A DNA stretch of 64,000 nt from Tubulanus polymorphus. Lineage: Eukaryota > Nemertea > Palaeonemertea > Tubulaniformes > Tubulanidae. Below, in pieces: positions 45,999 to 61,758 of this stretch. The number at the start of each line of letters is the position of its first letter. The first letter of the stretch is position 1. The translations under genes and the position numbers were made by a program. The DNA lies in assembly GCF_964204645.1 (NCBI RefSeq), contig NC_134036.1:3151501-3215500 (forward strand). The letters are read 5' to 3'. The notes beneath the pieces are model-generated. The model was not told the origin of the DNA. It saw only the letters and a list, made by a program, of their open reading frames with translations, and ran no database searches.

Positions 45999-48319
45999 GT
46001 TATTGTTGGTTCGTTGATAATCTTAAAATCCAAAAATCAAACGTTTTGTCAATAAAGAAGTAGGGAAAATAACCTTAGATACAAAGTAGCTAAATAATTC
46101 GTGGAATAATGTAGGATCCAGTGGATGCTTTGAGCTCTAAAGCGACCCCCCAACCCCCCCCCCCCCCCCCCGGCTTCCCTTAAGAAATTCTCCTTGGGCC
46201 GGTTTTACAGACTGGGATTACCTTTAACCCGAGGGCTTACTTAATTCTTTTTCAATTGAGTTAGCCCCCGGGTTAAAGGTTATACCCGTCTATAAAACCG
46301 GACCCTTCGTATTATTCATTTTCAGTTTTTTCACACGCATCATTTCAAAATTCAAGATATTCATCAAGATTTTGAATATGTTAAATGATCAAGAGGTACC
46401 TAGAACGCTCAGAAAACATGAAACTGAGACTAAATTTTTCAGAATTTTCTTGGAAGTTCCTGGAGAGCATTCCCATTGTAAATCCTGGATTTGCCCCTGG
46501 AATTCTAGGCCTAGGTTATGCGAGTTTTGACCAGCAGTTTCACTATCCATAGTGTAGGCCTACCGGTAACTAACGTAATTGAGGCATGTGGTCCAGCAAC
46601 ACCCGCATTATTAGACCCATTAAGAAATTTTAACATACCTCTGAACGAGTGCTGGTACGCATATAAACGCCTATTATGGAGCCTAAGAAATGAAATACAT
46701 TTTTAGCTAGAACACACACCATAAGAAACCAGTTTGAATAGTTCTATATTAGATTATTGTAGTTACGGAACTGCGATATGAATAACTACGTGTGTACCGG
46801 TTATTTACTTTCTGTTCATGGGGTCAAAGGACACACATTTAAGGTCGATAGTACTAAGTAGTACTGACTGGTTGATTAAGTTTATTTGACATTAAGCAGA
46901 AGGGGAATGGTTCTTCTTATGGAAAAATGTCATGAAAAATTGATGAATAGGCCTAGAGGGAGAAAATGAAAGGAAATCTGGGGTTTTAACTGCTATTCCA
47001 GCGGCAGAAACTATCCACTTGCCAGCCCGATCTGCTTTTGTGGGACTCGTCGTTCGTGCATCGATTTTGAGGGGGCCACTTTTCAGGTTGCTAGTTTGCG
47101 GGTGTGTGTGACCTGGGCCAGACAGAAAATCATACTCGGTGATCTTATGCAATCGAATAATTAGGAAAATTCTACAAAAGATGCACTTTTGGATGTATGT
47201 CTCTAGTCGAAGCGCGCCTCAGCTCTACCGGCGTCAACTCCTTCCTATACACACCTGTGGGAGTATGTATACTGTCTTGTGGCGGCATCTAGGTCAGGTA
47301 TCGATTGTTCATGTAAACTGGCAGCCCTCCACATAAATACGTTGTCCCCGATTGTTTAGAATCCACGTTTTATTATTTATATTCACAAATAACTCAATAA
47401 ATGCTGCATTCTTTGATGTTCATCAGTATCGTTCACACATAAGTAAGTTTGCTCGATTTGTATATATATTTGTCGAATTCTTAGATAAATAGAGAATATT
47501 AAAAACTGACACACTGCGCACGTCTACTGCCTACTACTACACCTACACCTACATTCACCGACACTAGTGACTTGATAAGTGAGGTCATATACTGGTAAAC
47601 CTTAAACATATATGAAATTAGCAAAGATGTGTTGTGAAGAAGCATTAAATTTTAGCATGTGCATTATATTGTCAACAATGTTCTTATGGGTTTTGGAAAC
47701 TTCTGAAAAATGGGAATCATTTCCCAGGCCTTGGAAAACAGCTATGGAAATCATGTGTTATTCTCTATGGCAAAGATATGGTAAATTAGAAAACGGTCTC
47801 GAAATTTCCGCCCAATTTTCTGTCCTTTGATGGCAACCAGCAGAGGTGTCACTTTCCAAGTAAGATATGTTCATAGCCACTACAAATTTGAATCAATCTT
47901 TATGAAAACCCTCTGTCAATTCAATTTTAATGCCACAGATTTACTTAGAATAGGCATATGAAAAAAGTTGGCCAAAGTGTACTTATGGGGTATGGAAATT
48001 CATTATCTTCTGGTATTGAAAATGAACAAGGTTGGCCCTAAGAACCCTTGGTTACACTAATGCGTTGTGAGTGTGAGAGCCTAAACGGTTTTTAGAGTGA
48101 TTTCTAAATGTCTGCTGAGCATTGATAAAATGAATGATATGCTCGTGTAGGTAATAGTCATGTATGATATTAAACTTAATCGTGATTAATTGTTTTTTTT
48201 TTCTTTTCTTTCATTATAAAAGCTGCTTGGTTTTATTGTTTTGTAACGAGGTTTTTTCTATTTAATTCCCACCACCATCAGAGACACTGAACTGATTGAA
48301 AAACCTGATCAGTACTAAG
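45999..48319. other. Intergenic region, no gene seen
   Basis: Contains a run of about 18 C at 46154-46171, a MITE at 46197-46311 and scattered AT-rich sequence. Short open frames show no recognisable domain or splice support. Confidence 0.55.
46197..46311. mobile_element. MITE, GGCCGGTTTTA family
   Basis: Ends are GGGCCGGTTTTACAGACTGG and the inverted CGTCTATAAAACCGGACCC. The arms ACCTTTAACCCGAGGGCT and AGCCCCCGGGTTAAAGGT pair around a short AATT-rich centre. It matches the copy at 16811-16918. Confidence 0.65.
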
Positions 48320-49369
48320 CTACACTGGCAGTTGTGTTAAAGTTCGAAAAAACTGCTTATTTACGATACAATACAGAATGAAATTAACACACGAATTAAG
48401 ATCACTCGTAACGAATGATATGTCCATCGCTAATTCCCAAATAACCGCATTCGGCAACGCGTACGAACGCACTTTAGAAAACGTGGCAGGTAGTTCTAGA
48501 ACCAGGAAGGTTACACTCATCGATATTACCATACGAGTTGCTTTAGAATCACCTGTCAACAGTTTTTGTGAGGTTCCGCCTAATTGTTGGCGTTGTTTGA
48601 ACTTCACGTACAAGGTTACGATGAGGGCTGTATTTATCAAGAGTACCGCCCCGGAAGGAATTATCAACCTAAAAATCGGTCCTATCAGTTTATTACACAA
48701 TAGATATAATGTTTCGTATTTGTAAACAAGTCGAGTATTAGGTCCGTGACAGGGGTCAATGTATTCTTCTATTTTAAGGGTCAGGGGGAAATAAACGGGC
48801 CAAATAAAGAAAAAAGCGGTAGCCACGCCGATGATTCGGTTCATGCGCTTTTTCGTCCACCATTGACTCGCTTTTAACGGATATAAAACAGTCAGTAATC
48901 GTTCTATTTGTATCAGAACAGTCAACCAGTTGCGCTGATACATGAATCCAAAACGTATAATGTGAGTCCCGTACACAAACATTTTCGGGTAGATGTGGTA
49001 AGGATCGATAAAAACCTTATCACCGTAATTGATGTAGAAAATCGAATACCTCAAAGTGTCTGACAGAAAGTGACCGAACAGCATGCCGATGTCGGCCATT
49101 GCCAGATATTTTAACAAGTGTATTGAAGGATGTGAAGACTTGAGCTTGGTAAACACGACGATATTTAGAGTGTTCATCACCCAGCCCGCGAGCATAATCG
49201 GAGTTAGCACGTATAGGTTGATGAAGAAACGACCAGACCATTCAGCGTATTGCTGCGCGCAAGCTTCTTCGCGGGTTACGTTTGGTACAGCAGTCATTGC
49301 TGTTTGCGGTGTTGAGAAGTCATCGAAATTTGTGAAATCAAGCACATTGAACCACGAGTTTAACAGCAT
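48320..49369 (-). CDS. Intronless rhodopsin-class peptide-type GPCR
   Basis: A 349-residue seven-transmembrane receptor in a single exon. TM1 contains GWVMNTLNIVVF. TM2 contains LAMADIGMLFGH. TM3 ends in IERLLTVLYP, where ER replaces DRY. TM4 contains FFFIWPVYFPL. TM5 contains IFRLIIPSGAVLLIN. TM6 contains TFLVLELPATF. TM7 has DLNSCVNFILYC in place of NPxxY, followed by a short tail. The NSxxNFxLYC form of TM7 is typical of invertebrate peptide receptors such as FMRFamide-receptor-like proteins. The ligand cannot be inferred. ECL2 has a Cys (DPCHG), but no Cys stands near the usual TM3 position 25 residues before the Arg. An NVT glycosylation site is in the N-terminus. The start is ATG 49369. 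A minus-strand AATAAA lies about 85 bp past the stop. Confidence 0.9.
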   Translation of the reverse strand: MLLNSWFNVLDFTNFDDFSTPQTAMTAVPNVTREEACAQQYAEWSGRFFINLYVLTPIMLAGWVMNTLNIVVFTKLKSSHPSIHLLKYLAMADIGMLFGHFLSDTLRYSIFYINYGDKVFIDPYHIYPKMFVYGTHIIRFGFMYQRNWLTVLIQIERLLTVLYPLKASQWWTKKRMNRIIGVATAFFFIWPVYFPLTLKIEEYIDPCHGPNTRLVYKYETLYLLCNKLIGPIFRLIIPSGAVLLINTALIVTLYVKFKQRQQLGGTSQKLLTGDSKATRMVISMSVTFLVLELPATFSKVRSYALPNAVIWELAMDISFVTSDLNSCVNFILYCIVNKQFFRTLTQLPV

Positions 49370-50300
49370 CCATCTTCAGAATGTAGCGTAATCATAGCTA
49401 CGAATTCTATAAAGCTATCCCAATACTCGCGTGTTCTTTGTTCCCCTGGCTTTCGAAACAATCTGTTTTTCTTCACATCTCGCACTCACGGCTTCTATGC
49501 CTATTTTCAGTCGATCGCGAACGTCACAGTCGCTCTACAATAATATACCGCAGTCTAAAATTGTAACCCGCAAACTTCAATGGAATCGGTTGACTGTCTA
49601 TCCGTGGTGTCAATGTGTAATTTGTAGATATGTACCGTACTACGCGTACTGGCTTCTCCTCTTTTATCTTACGAGAGAATGAATTATACCTGACTGGTTT
49701 TTCTGGATATGTATCCTGATGTTTCGCGGCTCCATTCGTTCTATCACACTAGCTTTAATCGTTTTTATTTTACGACTGGGCTGGATAGAACTAAGGTTAG
49801 AAAATTGATTCCTTGTTTTTTCTTGTCTGCTCAGCTTTAAAGTCGATCCCTTCCCACTGCCTATCTGTGTCCAAATTATTTTTTTAGATCATGATCAACC
49901 ATAATAGACCCGGCAGTGTTAGAAACGAACTTATTACAAATTTTTATATCAGTTTACAAAATGACCCTTTCAATCAGGAGAAACAAGGTATCATTTTATT
50001 TTAGCCTAAATGGTTCTCTTAGTAAAGACATTTCGGTATCCACTATGCTCTTTGTATCATTTAACACTTCGATCCATCTTAACAGGAATAGTGATTTATA
50101 GAGACCCATAAACCCCATGAGCCATAGTATAAATGATAATCCATGTATGGTTGAACCGTATGGATTGAACTGGATTAAGTCCATCATTTACTAATTAATT
50201 ACTTAATGAATAGGCTTCTGATTTTTGCAGTTGTCTCCTTCACCAAAACGATAGCTGCTCGATATTTGTAAATAAGTCGTCCTCAAAAAACAGTACAACA
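49370..50300. other. Intergenic region between GPCR and KLHDC4
   Basis: The two genes point away from each other here. The region contains a MITE of the ACCTTGTTT family (about 49817-49994) and the KLHDC4 leader. No TATA box or gene was recognised. Confidence 0.5.
49817..49994. mobile_element. MITE, second copy of the ACCTTGTTT family
   Basis: Starts GATTCCTTGTTTTTTCTTG and ends TCAGGAGAAACAAGGTATCA. The inner pieces ATCATGATCA and GACCCGGCAG, ACAAAATGACCC agree with the copy at 392-562. Confidence 0.55.
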
Positions 50301-55142
<4,842 letters not shown>

Positions 55143-55168
55143 CTGTAGTGTATTATATAGGGATTTTT

Positions 55169-55174
55169 AATAAA
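55169..55174 (+). terminator. KLHDC4 poly(A) signal AATAAA
   Basis: AATAAA 27 bases past the KLHDC4 stop codon, giving a very short 3' UTR. Confidence 0.7.
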
Positions 55175-55534
55175 TTGAAATTCTATTTCGTCTTCTAGGA
55201 AAACTTATTCTCGGACTTATTCACTCGGGAGAGATCGATCTTAATTGTCGTGTTGTCACTGTACACTTAAATTACTCTCTGATATAAGTTCTAGAAAAAA
55301 GTTCCGAAAGATACCAGTGCACAATATTGGTACCATTGGAAGGTTATGATCCGTTTCACTGGATTATTAGATATCTTGTTCTAGAGTTTCGTACATCGAA
55401 CGGGAATAACAGACGAATTTTTCAGTGGATGAGTTGTCGTCGCTGTTGATCCGTCCATTGACCATTGTGACGTCATTACGAGAATGCGAATAGTCGGCGA
55501 ATATGTTCGAATGTTTACCGGTCACAATCGGGCG

Positions 55535-55760
55535 GACCGGATGGCTTAGTCGGTCGGCGACTAGCGTGTCACCGCTGTGGCCCAGGTTCGAGTCTCGGAG
55601 GAGGCGGGTCAGGATGTGGCAATTGATCTCCGGTAAGCGGGCGAGTCGAGAGTACTGTCCTCCCTGGAATGAGGTTGCTAATGCGTGAGTCCTACAGAAT
55701 ATCTGGCGTGGGGTAAATTATGTTTAATTCAGTCGTTTCTGGCTGAATTATTTATTTATC
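55535..55760 (+). mobile_element. tRNA-derived SINE
   Basis: The head shows a pol III A box (TGGCTTAGTCGG at about 55549) and B box (GGTTCGAGTCTC at about 55587) with the right spacing, but the arms do not pair as a functional tRNA. A body of about 150 bp follows. Confidence 0.55.
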
Positions 55761-56774
55761 CCACAATGCCGGTCCAGGTTGCGGAGTAATTCCCCCAGGG
55801 ACCTTCGACTTTTTTACAATATTAGTTTGTTATTTTAAGTTTAGTGATGAGGGTTTGGGAAATTTTTATATTTATTTAATTCCTCGAACTGAAGAAATCC
55901 AAGCGAGAATTCGGTGGTATCTGCATGCAACGCGGACGGTGATCAATCACAGGTCTTTCTCAACTGATGACAAAATTTCGATGATTTTTTAACGTCACCA
56001 AATTCCAATCAGAGTAGATGTTCACGCGGCAATGTCTGGTGAACGTCTGTATAAAATCGGCTTCAAAACGACTCTATCCAATAGAGAATAACTCACCGGA
56101 GACCTGACATACGCTCTACTACACAATAGTGCCGCGTGACTGCACAAACCCTTAAGCAAACTTCAATATCCTAAAGCAAAACTCGAAAATAGTAAAATTC
56201 AGCCGGTACTATAGTTCAAAACCAGACGTAAATAGAAGGGAAATCTACACTAAAGTTTGTTTGATAGTTTAGATAAAATTTCAGCGTACAATTTTAGGCT
56301 AAAATCGTAGCATTCGATATTTCTATCTTTAACAATATGTGTCTCTATGAATAGTCGAATTAAACTCGATGACCTGTAAGCCTTATTGAAAATGTTTGGC
56401 ACGAATTGAATGGTTCTCGAGGATTAGCGTCACGTACTCGGGTCTGTCACAGGAATGCGCGATCGAGCTTTCTGATTGATCCAATCCGGTCGCATCGATG
56501 ATGCACCGTCGCTGATTGGTCGACGTAGGTATTAGAAGCGCGGTTCGAGCCTCCCGATGCCAGTCCGAGAACCGATGTCCAGTGATGAAGGTCTATAAGA
56601 GCTCTGCAACAAGGCGTGAAGAACGTGTGTGGCTCCAAGCGAACAACTTACTAATTAGCGGCTGATGATGTTAGGAGAGACTGGAACGTGAAGGAATTTG
56701 TGACGCCTAGCGATTGAGAACGCAAGATGAGACTGACGGCTGTGGTGCTGATGATTGCGTAGGAGATCCCGATC

Positions 56775-56823
56775 TGCTGCTGCTGCTGCTGCTGCTACGG
56801 CTGCTGCTGCTGCTGCTGCTGTT
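56775..56823 (+). repeat. Interrupted (CTG)n microsatellite
   Basis: Two runs of about seven CTG separated by CTACGG. The poly-Leu or poly-Ala open frames through it are not supported as genes. Confidence 0.9.
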
Positions 56824-57338
56824 GATGTCGGATACTCAGTTGCTGATGAGGACGAGTTGCTGTTGTTGCCGATTTCCGATGTTCTATTTCAAATTACACA
56901 CATTTTGATCAGGTTAGAAATTTCATATAGAATTCAAAACTCTGAATCAAATCTTGCGAAAATTATCGCGTTTTGATTGTTGAACCTAATTCGGCTTAAT
57001 TTGAATCGAAATATTCTAGTTCAGATTTCAAATCGCTTTCCTCTGGATTATATTAGTCGCAATTTTATACATTATGAATATTGTCTTTTTAGGGGTAAAC
57101 CGAAACCAGTTCGCTTCTACTGACAACTACATGTACACGACTCGTTTGTCGCAACGTTCTGAAATAGTTTGATGCTGCTAATGCTGCATTGGGAACCGCA
57201 TCAACCCACATTTTTCGGTATCTATACACTAAGATAAGGTAATTATATTAAACTGCACCCATCCGGAATCGTTTTCCAGTTCATCCGATTTCTTTTTCAG
57301 CCGGCAATATTTGAGTTACAACAAACCTCGTGACACAG

Positions 57339-57720
57339 GCTCTACTCCGACTACGGCACCATCTTCAAACCTCGAGACGCAGACTCTACTCCGACTACGG
57401 CACCATCTTCAAACCTCGAGACGCAGACTCTACTCCGACTACGGCACCATCTTCAAACCTCGAGACGCAGACTCTACTCCGACTACGGCACCATCTTCAA
57501 ACCTCGAGACGCAGACTCTACTCCGACTACGGCACCATCTTCAAACCTCGTGACGCAGACTCTACTCCGACTACGGCACCATCTCCAAACCTCGAGACGC
57601 AGACTCTACTCCGACTACGGCACCATCTCCAAACCTCGAGACGCAGACTCTACTCCGACTACAGCACCATCTCCAAACCTCGAGACGCAGACTCTACTCC
57701 GACTACAGCACCATCTCCAC
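57339..57720 (+). repeat. 44-bp minisatellite, about nine copies, open in three frames
   Basis: The unit contains CTCTACTCCGACTACGGCAC and CCTCGAGACGCAGA, repeating every 44 bp from 57339 with almost no divergence. Late copies carry TCTCCAAACC in place of TCTTCAAACC and two have ACAGC for ACGGC. Because 44 is not a multiple of 3 and no frame has a stop, all three + frames stay open. A splice-acceptor-like TTTTTCAG precedes it at about 57293-57300, and AATAAATAAA follows at about 57765. Confidence 0.9.
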
Positions 57721-58047
57721 TCCGTCTTTATTTCGTTTTGCCGCATGTTATAAAGAAACGTGTAAATAAATAAACGTCTGTCTATATATAAATTATTCGT
57801 CTTTACTTAAAATCTCTGTCTCGGGCACTTTGCCCCGGAAAGGACTCTTCCGCTTACAACTTCTCACGTTCAAGGAAAGGACAAAGTCAAAAAGGAAAGG
57901 AGAAACGCAAAGTACAAATCAACGCATTTATTCCAAATTCAAAGTAGGAATTTCTTACAGTTTGTTTGCAAAAGTAAAATTCAACATTTTATTGAAACAT
58001 CAAAAATAAAATTTATTTTATTTAATCACCATTAAATAAAATTATGG

Positions 58048-58112
58048 GATTTGAACCACCAACCATTCGACTAGCAGTCCAGCACCCTACCAACTACGCT
58101 ATAGGGACGTAC
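58048..58112 (-). mobile_element. Antisense tRNA-like SINE head
   Basis: On the minus strand there is a TAGCGTAGTTGGTAGGG A box and a GGTGGTTCAAATCCC B box, spaced as in tRNA. The T arm and acceptor arm pair poorly, so this is more likely a SINE head than an active tRNA gene. Confidence 0.5.
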
Positions 58113-58177
58113 TGACAGCATAGAGAGGAACTCCTATTTATCCATTGCTTAAGCAAATTTCATTTAAAAAAATAATG

Positions 58178-58230
58178 CCATCTACCGGGCGAGACAGGAA
58201 CTTTAGTTCCTATCTCAACCCGGTAGATGG
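58178..58230. repeat. Hairpin-forming inverted repeat
   Basis: CATCTACCGGGCGAGACAGG pairs with CCTATCTCAACCCGGTAGAT across a loop around ACTTTAGT. The arms are about 24 bp with few mismatches. Confidence 0.75.
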
Positions 58231-58679
58231 TAGGAGAGATGAGAATGAGAGGAGAGAGTGAGAGATGAGGAGATGAGAGTGAGAGATGAGAGAAGATAGA
58301 AAGATTTAGAGAGAGGATAGGATGGCATATCACCTGAACTTCCTTGTTTTCTATCTAGGATGCTGTCAGCAGTTATACAGTTAGTTTTAAGTACAAACAC
58401 ATATTTATCCCATCAGCAGCAACGTCATCACATAGTAGGTCCTCTAGGACATAAAGTTCACTATAACTGAAGTCAAGTTCTCCCAATATTTGTTCGTTTG
58501 TTTGTTTATCCTTTCGCTGAGTTCGAACACTGCCCACACGTATTTATTTATCCAGTTGATGTAGTCCTGATCATCAAACACAAACGTCAATAGTTCCACC
58601 ATATTGATGACAAACATCCTAAAAAATATAAATGAAACTTAATAGATTTGAGGCCACCAAACAGAGTTATAGTTAAGTC

Positions 58680-59300
58680 TAGTTACCGGTGTATCTAAGG
58701 TACCCCCAAAATGAGGGTCAGGGGTCAAATATTTTTTGTCTCCGATTTCGATGAAGTTTAGTATAGTCATGTATTCTGGGGTGCTGATCACAGATCTGAA
58801 AGAATTTTTAGGATCCGAGGCCCCAAAAATGAGAAATTCGAATTTTTGGGGGGACCCCTAAATTTTCGAAAGGCCTTGGACCCCATAATTTTCGAGATAT
58901 TCAAAATCTGATAGCAGATTTGGAATTAGCACCCCTGAAAATAGTAAGGACTAAAATTTTAACCAAATCGAAGAGATTCGATTTTTTGGCCAAAAATGGC
59001 AAAAATCTAAGGTGTAAGTCCAGGAGTTTTTTTTCGGAGAAAAATTTTTTTTCTCCGATTCCTTCGAAACTTAGTAGGAAGATGTATTCTGAGGTGTAGA
59101 TTCCGGATCTGCAATCAGATTTTGAATCGGAATTCATCTTCATGACCAATTTAGGGTTTTAACGGCCAAAATATGCACCCCAAAAATGGGGTACAAAGTC
59201 AAAAAATTTTTGGGCCCTATTTTATCAAAATTTAGTACTGACATGTTTTTTGGGGGTGCTGATCACGAATATGGAGTTGGTTTTTGGATACAAAGCCCCC
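58680..59300. repeat. Diverged internal repeats, CCCCAAAAATG-type
   Basis: Phrases such as TCTCCGATTTCGATGAAGTTT, TGTATTCTGGGGTGCTGATC and CCCCAAAAATGAG recur three times in altered form (for example TGTATTCTGAGGTGTAGATT and TTTTTGGGGGTGCTGATCAC), with spacing of about 200-300 bp. It is non-coding. Confidence 0.6.
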
Positions 59301-59917
59301 GAAGACAACAGAAAGAGTAAATTATCTTAGATAAGAATATCAATCAAAATCTGTCAGTTCAATCGTTCTGCTGTCGGTTTTTGGATACACATATAGCCGC
59401 ATCTTATGTTCAAATCAATTTAGTGATAGTTGAATTTTGGCTGCAAGACCAAAACTGCATAAAATCTAGTATCTGGCAACTGGTATTTTGACGCGAACTA
59501 TGATATAACTATGATGAAGGTCCAATGTTAACATATATACTACAATACATTAAGAAGAAGGCTATATTCACCTGACTGCTTGACTGAATTCGAATTCGAT
59601 AAGTCCATGTTGTTAGAAGGTGAATCCTCCAGTCAGTTTTGTTCCGTTTGATATTTCCTTCCTTCACTGGATATTCCGTGAATGTCAAGTCATGATAGGT
59701 CGTTTAGAACAATGTCTGAAACTGCTGGTAAACACACACTTAGAATTCACCGTTCAAAGTTCTATGTACAGGCGACATCCATGGAATGACCAAGATATCT
59801 AAGGTGTCTTCACGATGTCTCAAAGATTCTGAAATTAAAGAAAACAGATGAAATTAAGATTCAAAGAAATGCAGAGTTCTCAGTAGTGCCGATACCAATG
59901 AAACTTGTACAGTGCAG

Positions 59918-60052
59918 GGCCTAGTTTCACAAAAAAAGTTTACCTCAAATTTTTGGTGTAATTGCCATTGGTTACTTCGTGTTTTCAATGAGAAAACAAT
60001 TCAAATTAAACTGTTTTAGGCCAAAACTTTTTCGGTGAAACTGAACCCAGGG
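59918..60052. mobile_element. MITE, GTTTCAC..AAAAAGTTTA family
   Basis: Ends are GGGCCTAGTTTCAC, then AAAAAAGTTTA, mirrored by AAAACTTTTTCGGTGAAACT and ACCCAGG. The core ATTTTTGGTGTAATTGCC agrees with the copy at 42177-42312. Confidence 0.6.
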
Positions 60053-60468
60053 GATTGTTGAATAGTTGTGACGTGAATAAAAAAAAATGTGGACAGCTAT
60101 TGGTACCTCTAAGTTGTAACTAGTCTAACTTCTAAGTTGTAACTAATCTAAGCTCACATATTTTGAAGGTTTCTGAACAGATTAACTGCACTTACGTATG
60201 GCATCCTTTCCAAACAATCGCATTCCTGCCTTCTGACAAACACATCTTAGGTGCAGCAATGACCGAAGCAATCAAACTAAGATTAATATGGCGCTCCACT
60301 TTGACTGTAATTTCGAATCCAATAACTGTGAATCCAACTGGTAGCCTGTAAAGTTTTTCAAAGTTACATAGTGAAATATGGTCGAAGTCCTTACTAGCTG
60401 CTCAATCAGTCCCACTCTCTCACAACTCCGATTCCCGTGAGCATATAGTATACAACAGTGAGGCATAC

Positions 60469-61758
60469 CTATGTCCATCCAAACAAGAATCTGAATCATT
60501 TCATGATGACTGACTACACCCTTTCAGTGCCGGTCTTAGATGACCTTCGTGGCCGCTGTTTTGAAACGATTGTCATATGATGGTTCAGCGCATTCATTTA
60601 TATTATTCACACAACCAATAGGCCTACATGTACATCTCTAACATCACGTCTCTAGCGTCTATTATCGAGAAGTTGTAGTAACTGTTTGGAATAGGGTTTT
60701 GGGAAACTGGTTACTAGAAGTAACTAGAAAAACACGTGGACACAAAGCAACGTTGTGGAAAGAGCAACGTCGTCCAGCACCGGATTATTTGATTGATAGA
60801 TCGGAATACAAGCTACATCCCTTTAAGAAATCGAGGCACTAAGCTATGGATGGAACAATATTAACGAAATCCACCTAAAACCCCGTATTGCAAAAACCTG
60901 GACCCAGTTCCACAGTTGGGAGTTAGAGTTAACTCTGAGTTAAAGTTAATTCATTTTCAGTGATTTAACCCAGAGTTAAATCTTAACTCGGAACTGTGGA
61001 ACTGGACCCTGTGTATAACAAAATGGGACAATAACTGAATTGAACCATTTGTAAATAGTTCCTTCTTTGAATGTATCAAACATGCCTCCGTCTCATTAAT
61101 CCACATCGCAATAAATCGGTCTGCGACTCAACCCTGATATCACAATTTCTACAGAACTATTGAAAATCTCAGAAAGAAAAAACAAGGATATCAACATTTG
61201 CTCGTTCGATGTTTGTTTTTCCACTGTTTTTTGGACCGGTATGAATATCTTGAAAAATTTGACAAAACTGTATTTGATAAAAGGGAATTTACCGAGATTT
61301 TAACAGTTTTAGGAAGAATCACCCGATTATAACCAACGAAAGCAAATGTTTTGGTGGAATTCTATGGTAGAATGTAAAACACTTTGTACGTTCAGTGAGG
61401 TAGATTATATGGTAGGTTCAGTGAGGTAGATTATATGGTTGTTAATGTAAAGTTTAACGCGGAACTAGAATTGGCGATTGATGTTCATCGCTGCTGATGG
61501 AACGGCGCATCCTACTGATCACTTTGAAAACTTTCACCCTCGAATCATAAACAGTAAACAACCCGATTATTGATTTTATTCACTCGCAGTTTTATTGAAT
61601 CTGATTATAACACGAGATTTGACGACTGAGTCACAAATATAAATTCAATTCGAGCTTTTTCATAGTCAGTCAGTAACATGACTGCGGTTCAGTTTCATAA
61701 TCGGTTGTATCCCAAACACCACAAGTATATCCGATTTTAAATCATTATCACCAACGAT
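60469..61758. other. Intergenic region with a palindromic MITE
   Basis: No gene seen. Contains a MITE (60901-61014), a single piggyBac-like CCCTTTCAGTGC end at about 60520 and a short direct duplication of GGTTCAGTGAGGTAGATTAT at about 61391-61440. Confidence 0.55.
60901..61014. mobile_element. Palindromic MITE, GTTCCACAGTT family, cleanest copy
   Basis: Ends are GACCCAGTTCCACAGTTGGG and the inverted GGAACTGTGGAACTGGACCC, with inner arms GAGTTAACTCTGAGTTAA and TTAACCCAGAGTTAAATC. Nearly the whole element can fold into one hairpin. Confidence 0.65.

Larger units (their letters stand above)
55175..58443. other. Intergenic region with SINEs, minisatellite and CTG run
   Basis: No supported gene. 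It contains a tRNA-headed SINE (55535-55760), a CTG microsatellite (56775-56823), a 44-bp minisatellite (57339-57720) followed by AATAAATAAA, an antisense tRNA-like segment (58048-58112), a hairpin element (58178-58230) and a purine-rich GAGA tract (58230-58320). Confidence 0.55.
58444..60468 (-). pseudogene. Gene-like fragments of unknown family, possibly degenerate
   Basis: I do not recognise this protein. Four minus-strand segments look exonic. 60468-60395 contains MPHCCILYAHGNRSCERVG. 60345-60196 (150 nt) contains LPVGFTVIGFEITVKVERH, then NLSLIASVIAAPKMCLSEG. 59828-59751 (78 nt) contains HREDTLDILVIPWMSPVHR. 58618-58444 starts RMFVINMVELLTFVFDD and ends at TAG. Each has reasonable splice signals, and the last would continue a frame reading QHGLIEFEFSQAV at about 59610-59572. 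The reading phases do not fit from one segment to the next, and a TAA interrupts the frame before QHGLIEF. Either the gene is decayed or the true exon borders differ. A tract of repeated paragraph-like DNA (58680-59300) fills the intron between the last two. Confidence 0.35.

Noticed and set aside
47612..47830. 72-codon open frame with Trp/Cys-rich sequence
   Set aside because: No similarity recognised, poor start context and no partner exons; probably repeat-derived.
55535..55615. Functional tRNA gene on the + strand
   Set aside because: Pol III boxes are present but the cloverleaf does not close.
56714..56976. Poly-Leu and poly-Ala open frames
   Set aside because: They are translations of a CTG microsatellite with no domain or splice support.
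58048..58112. Functional tRNA gene on the minus strand
   Set aside because: A and B boxes are present, but the T and acceptor arms do not pair properly, so a SINE head is more likely.
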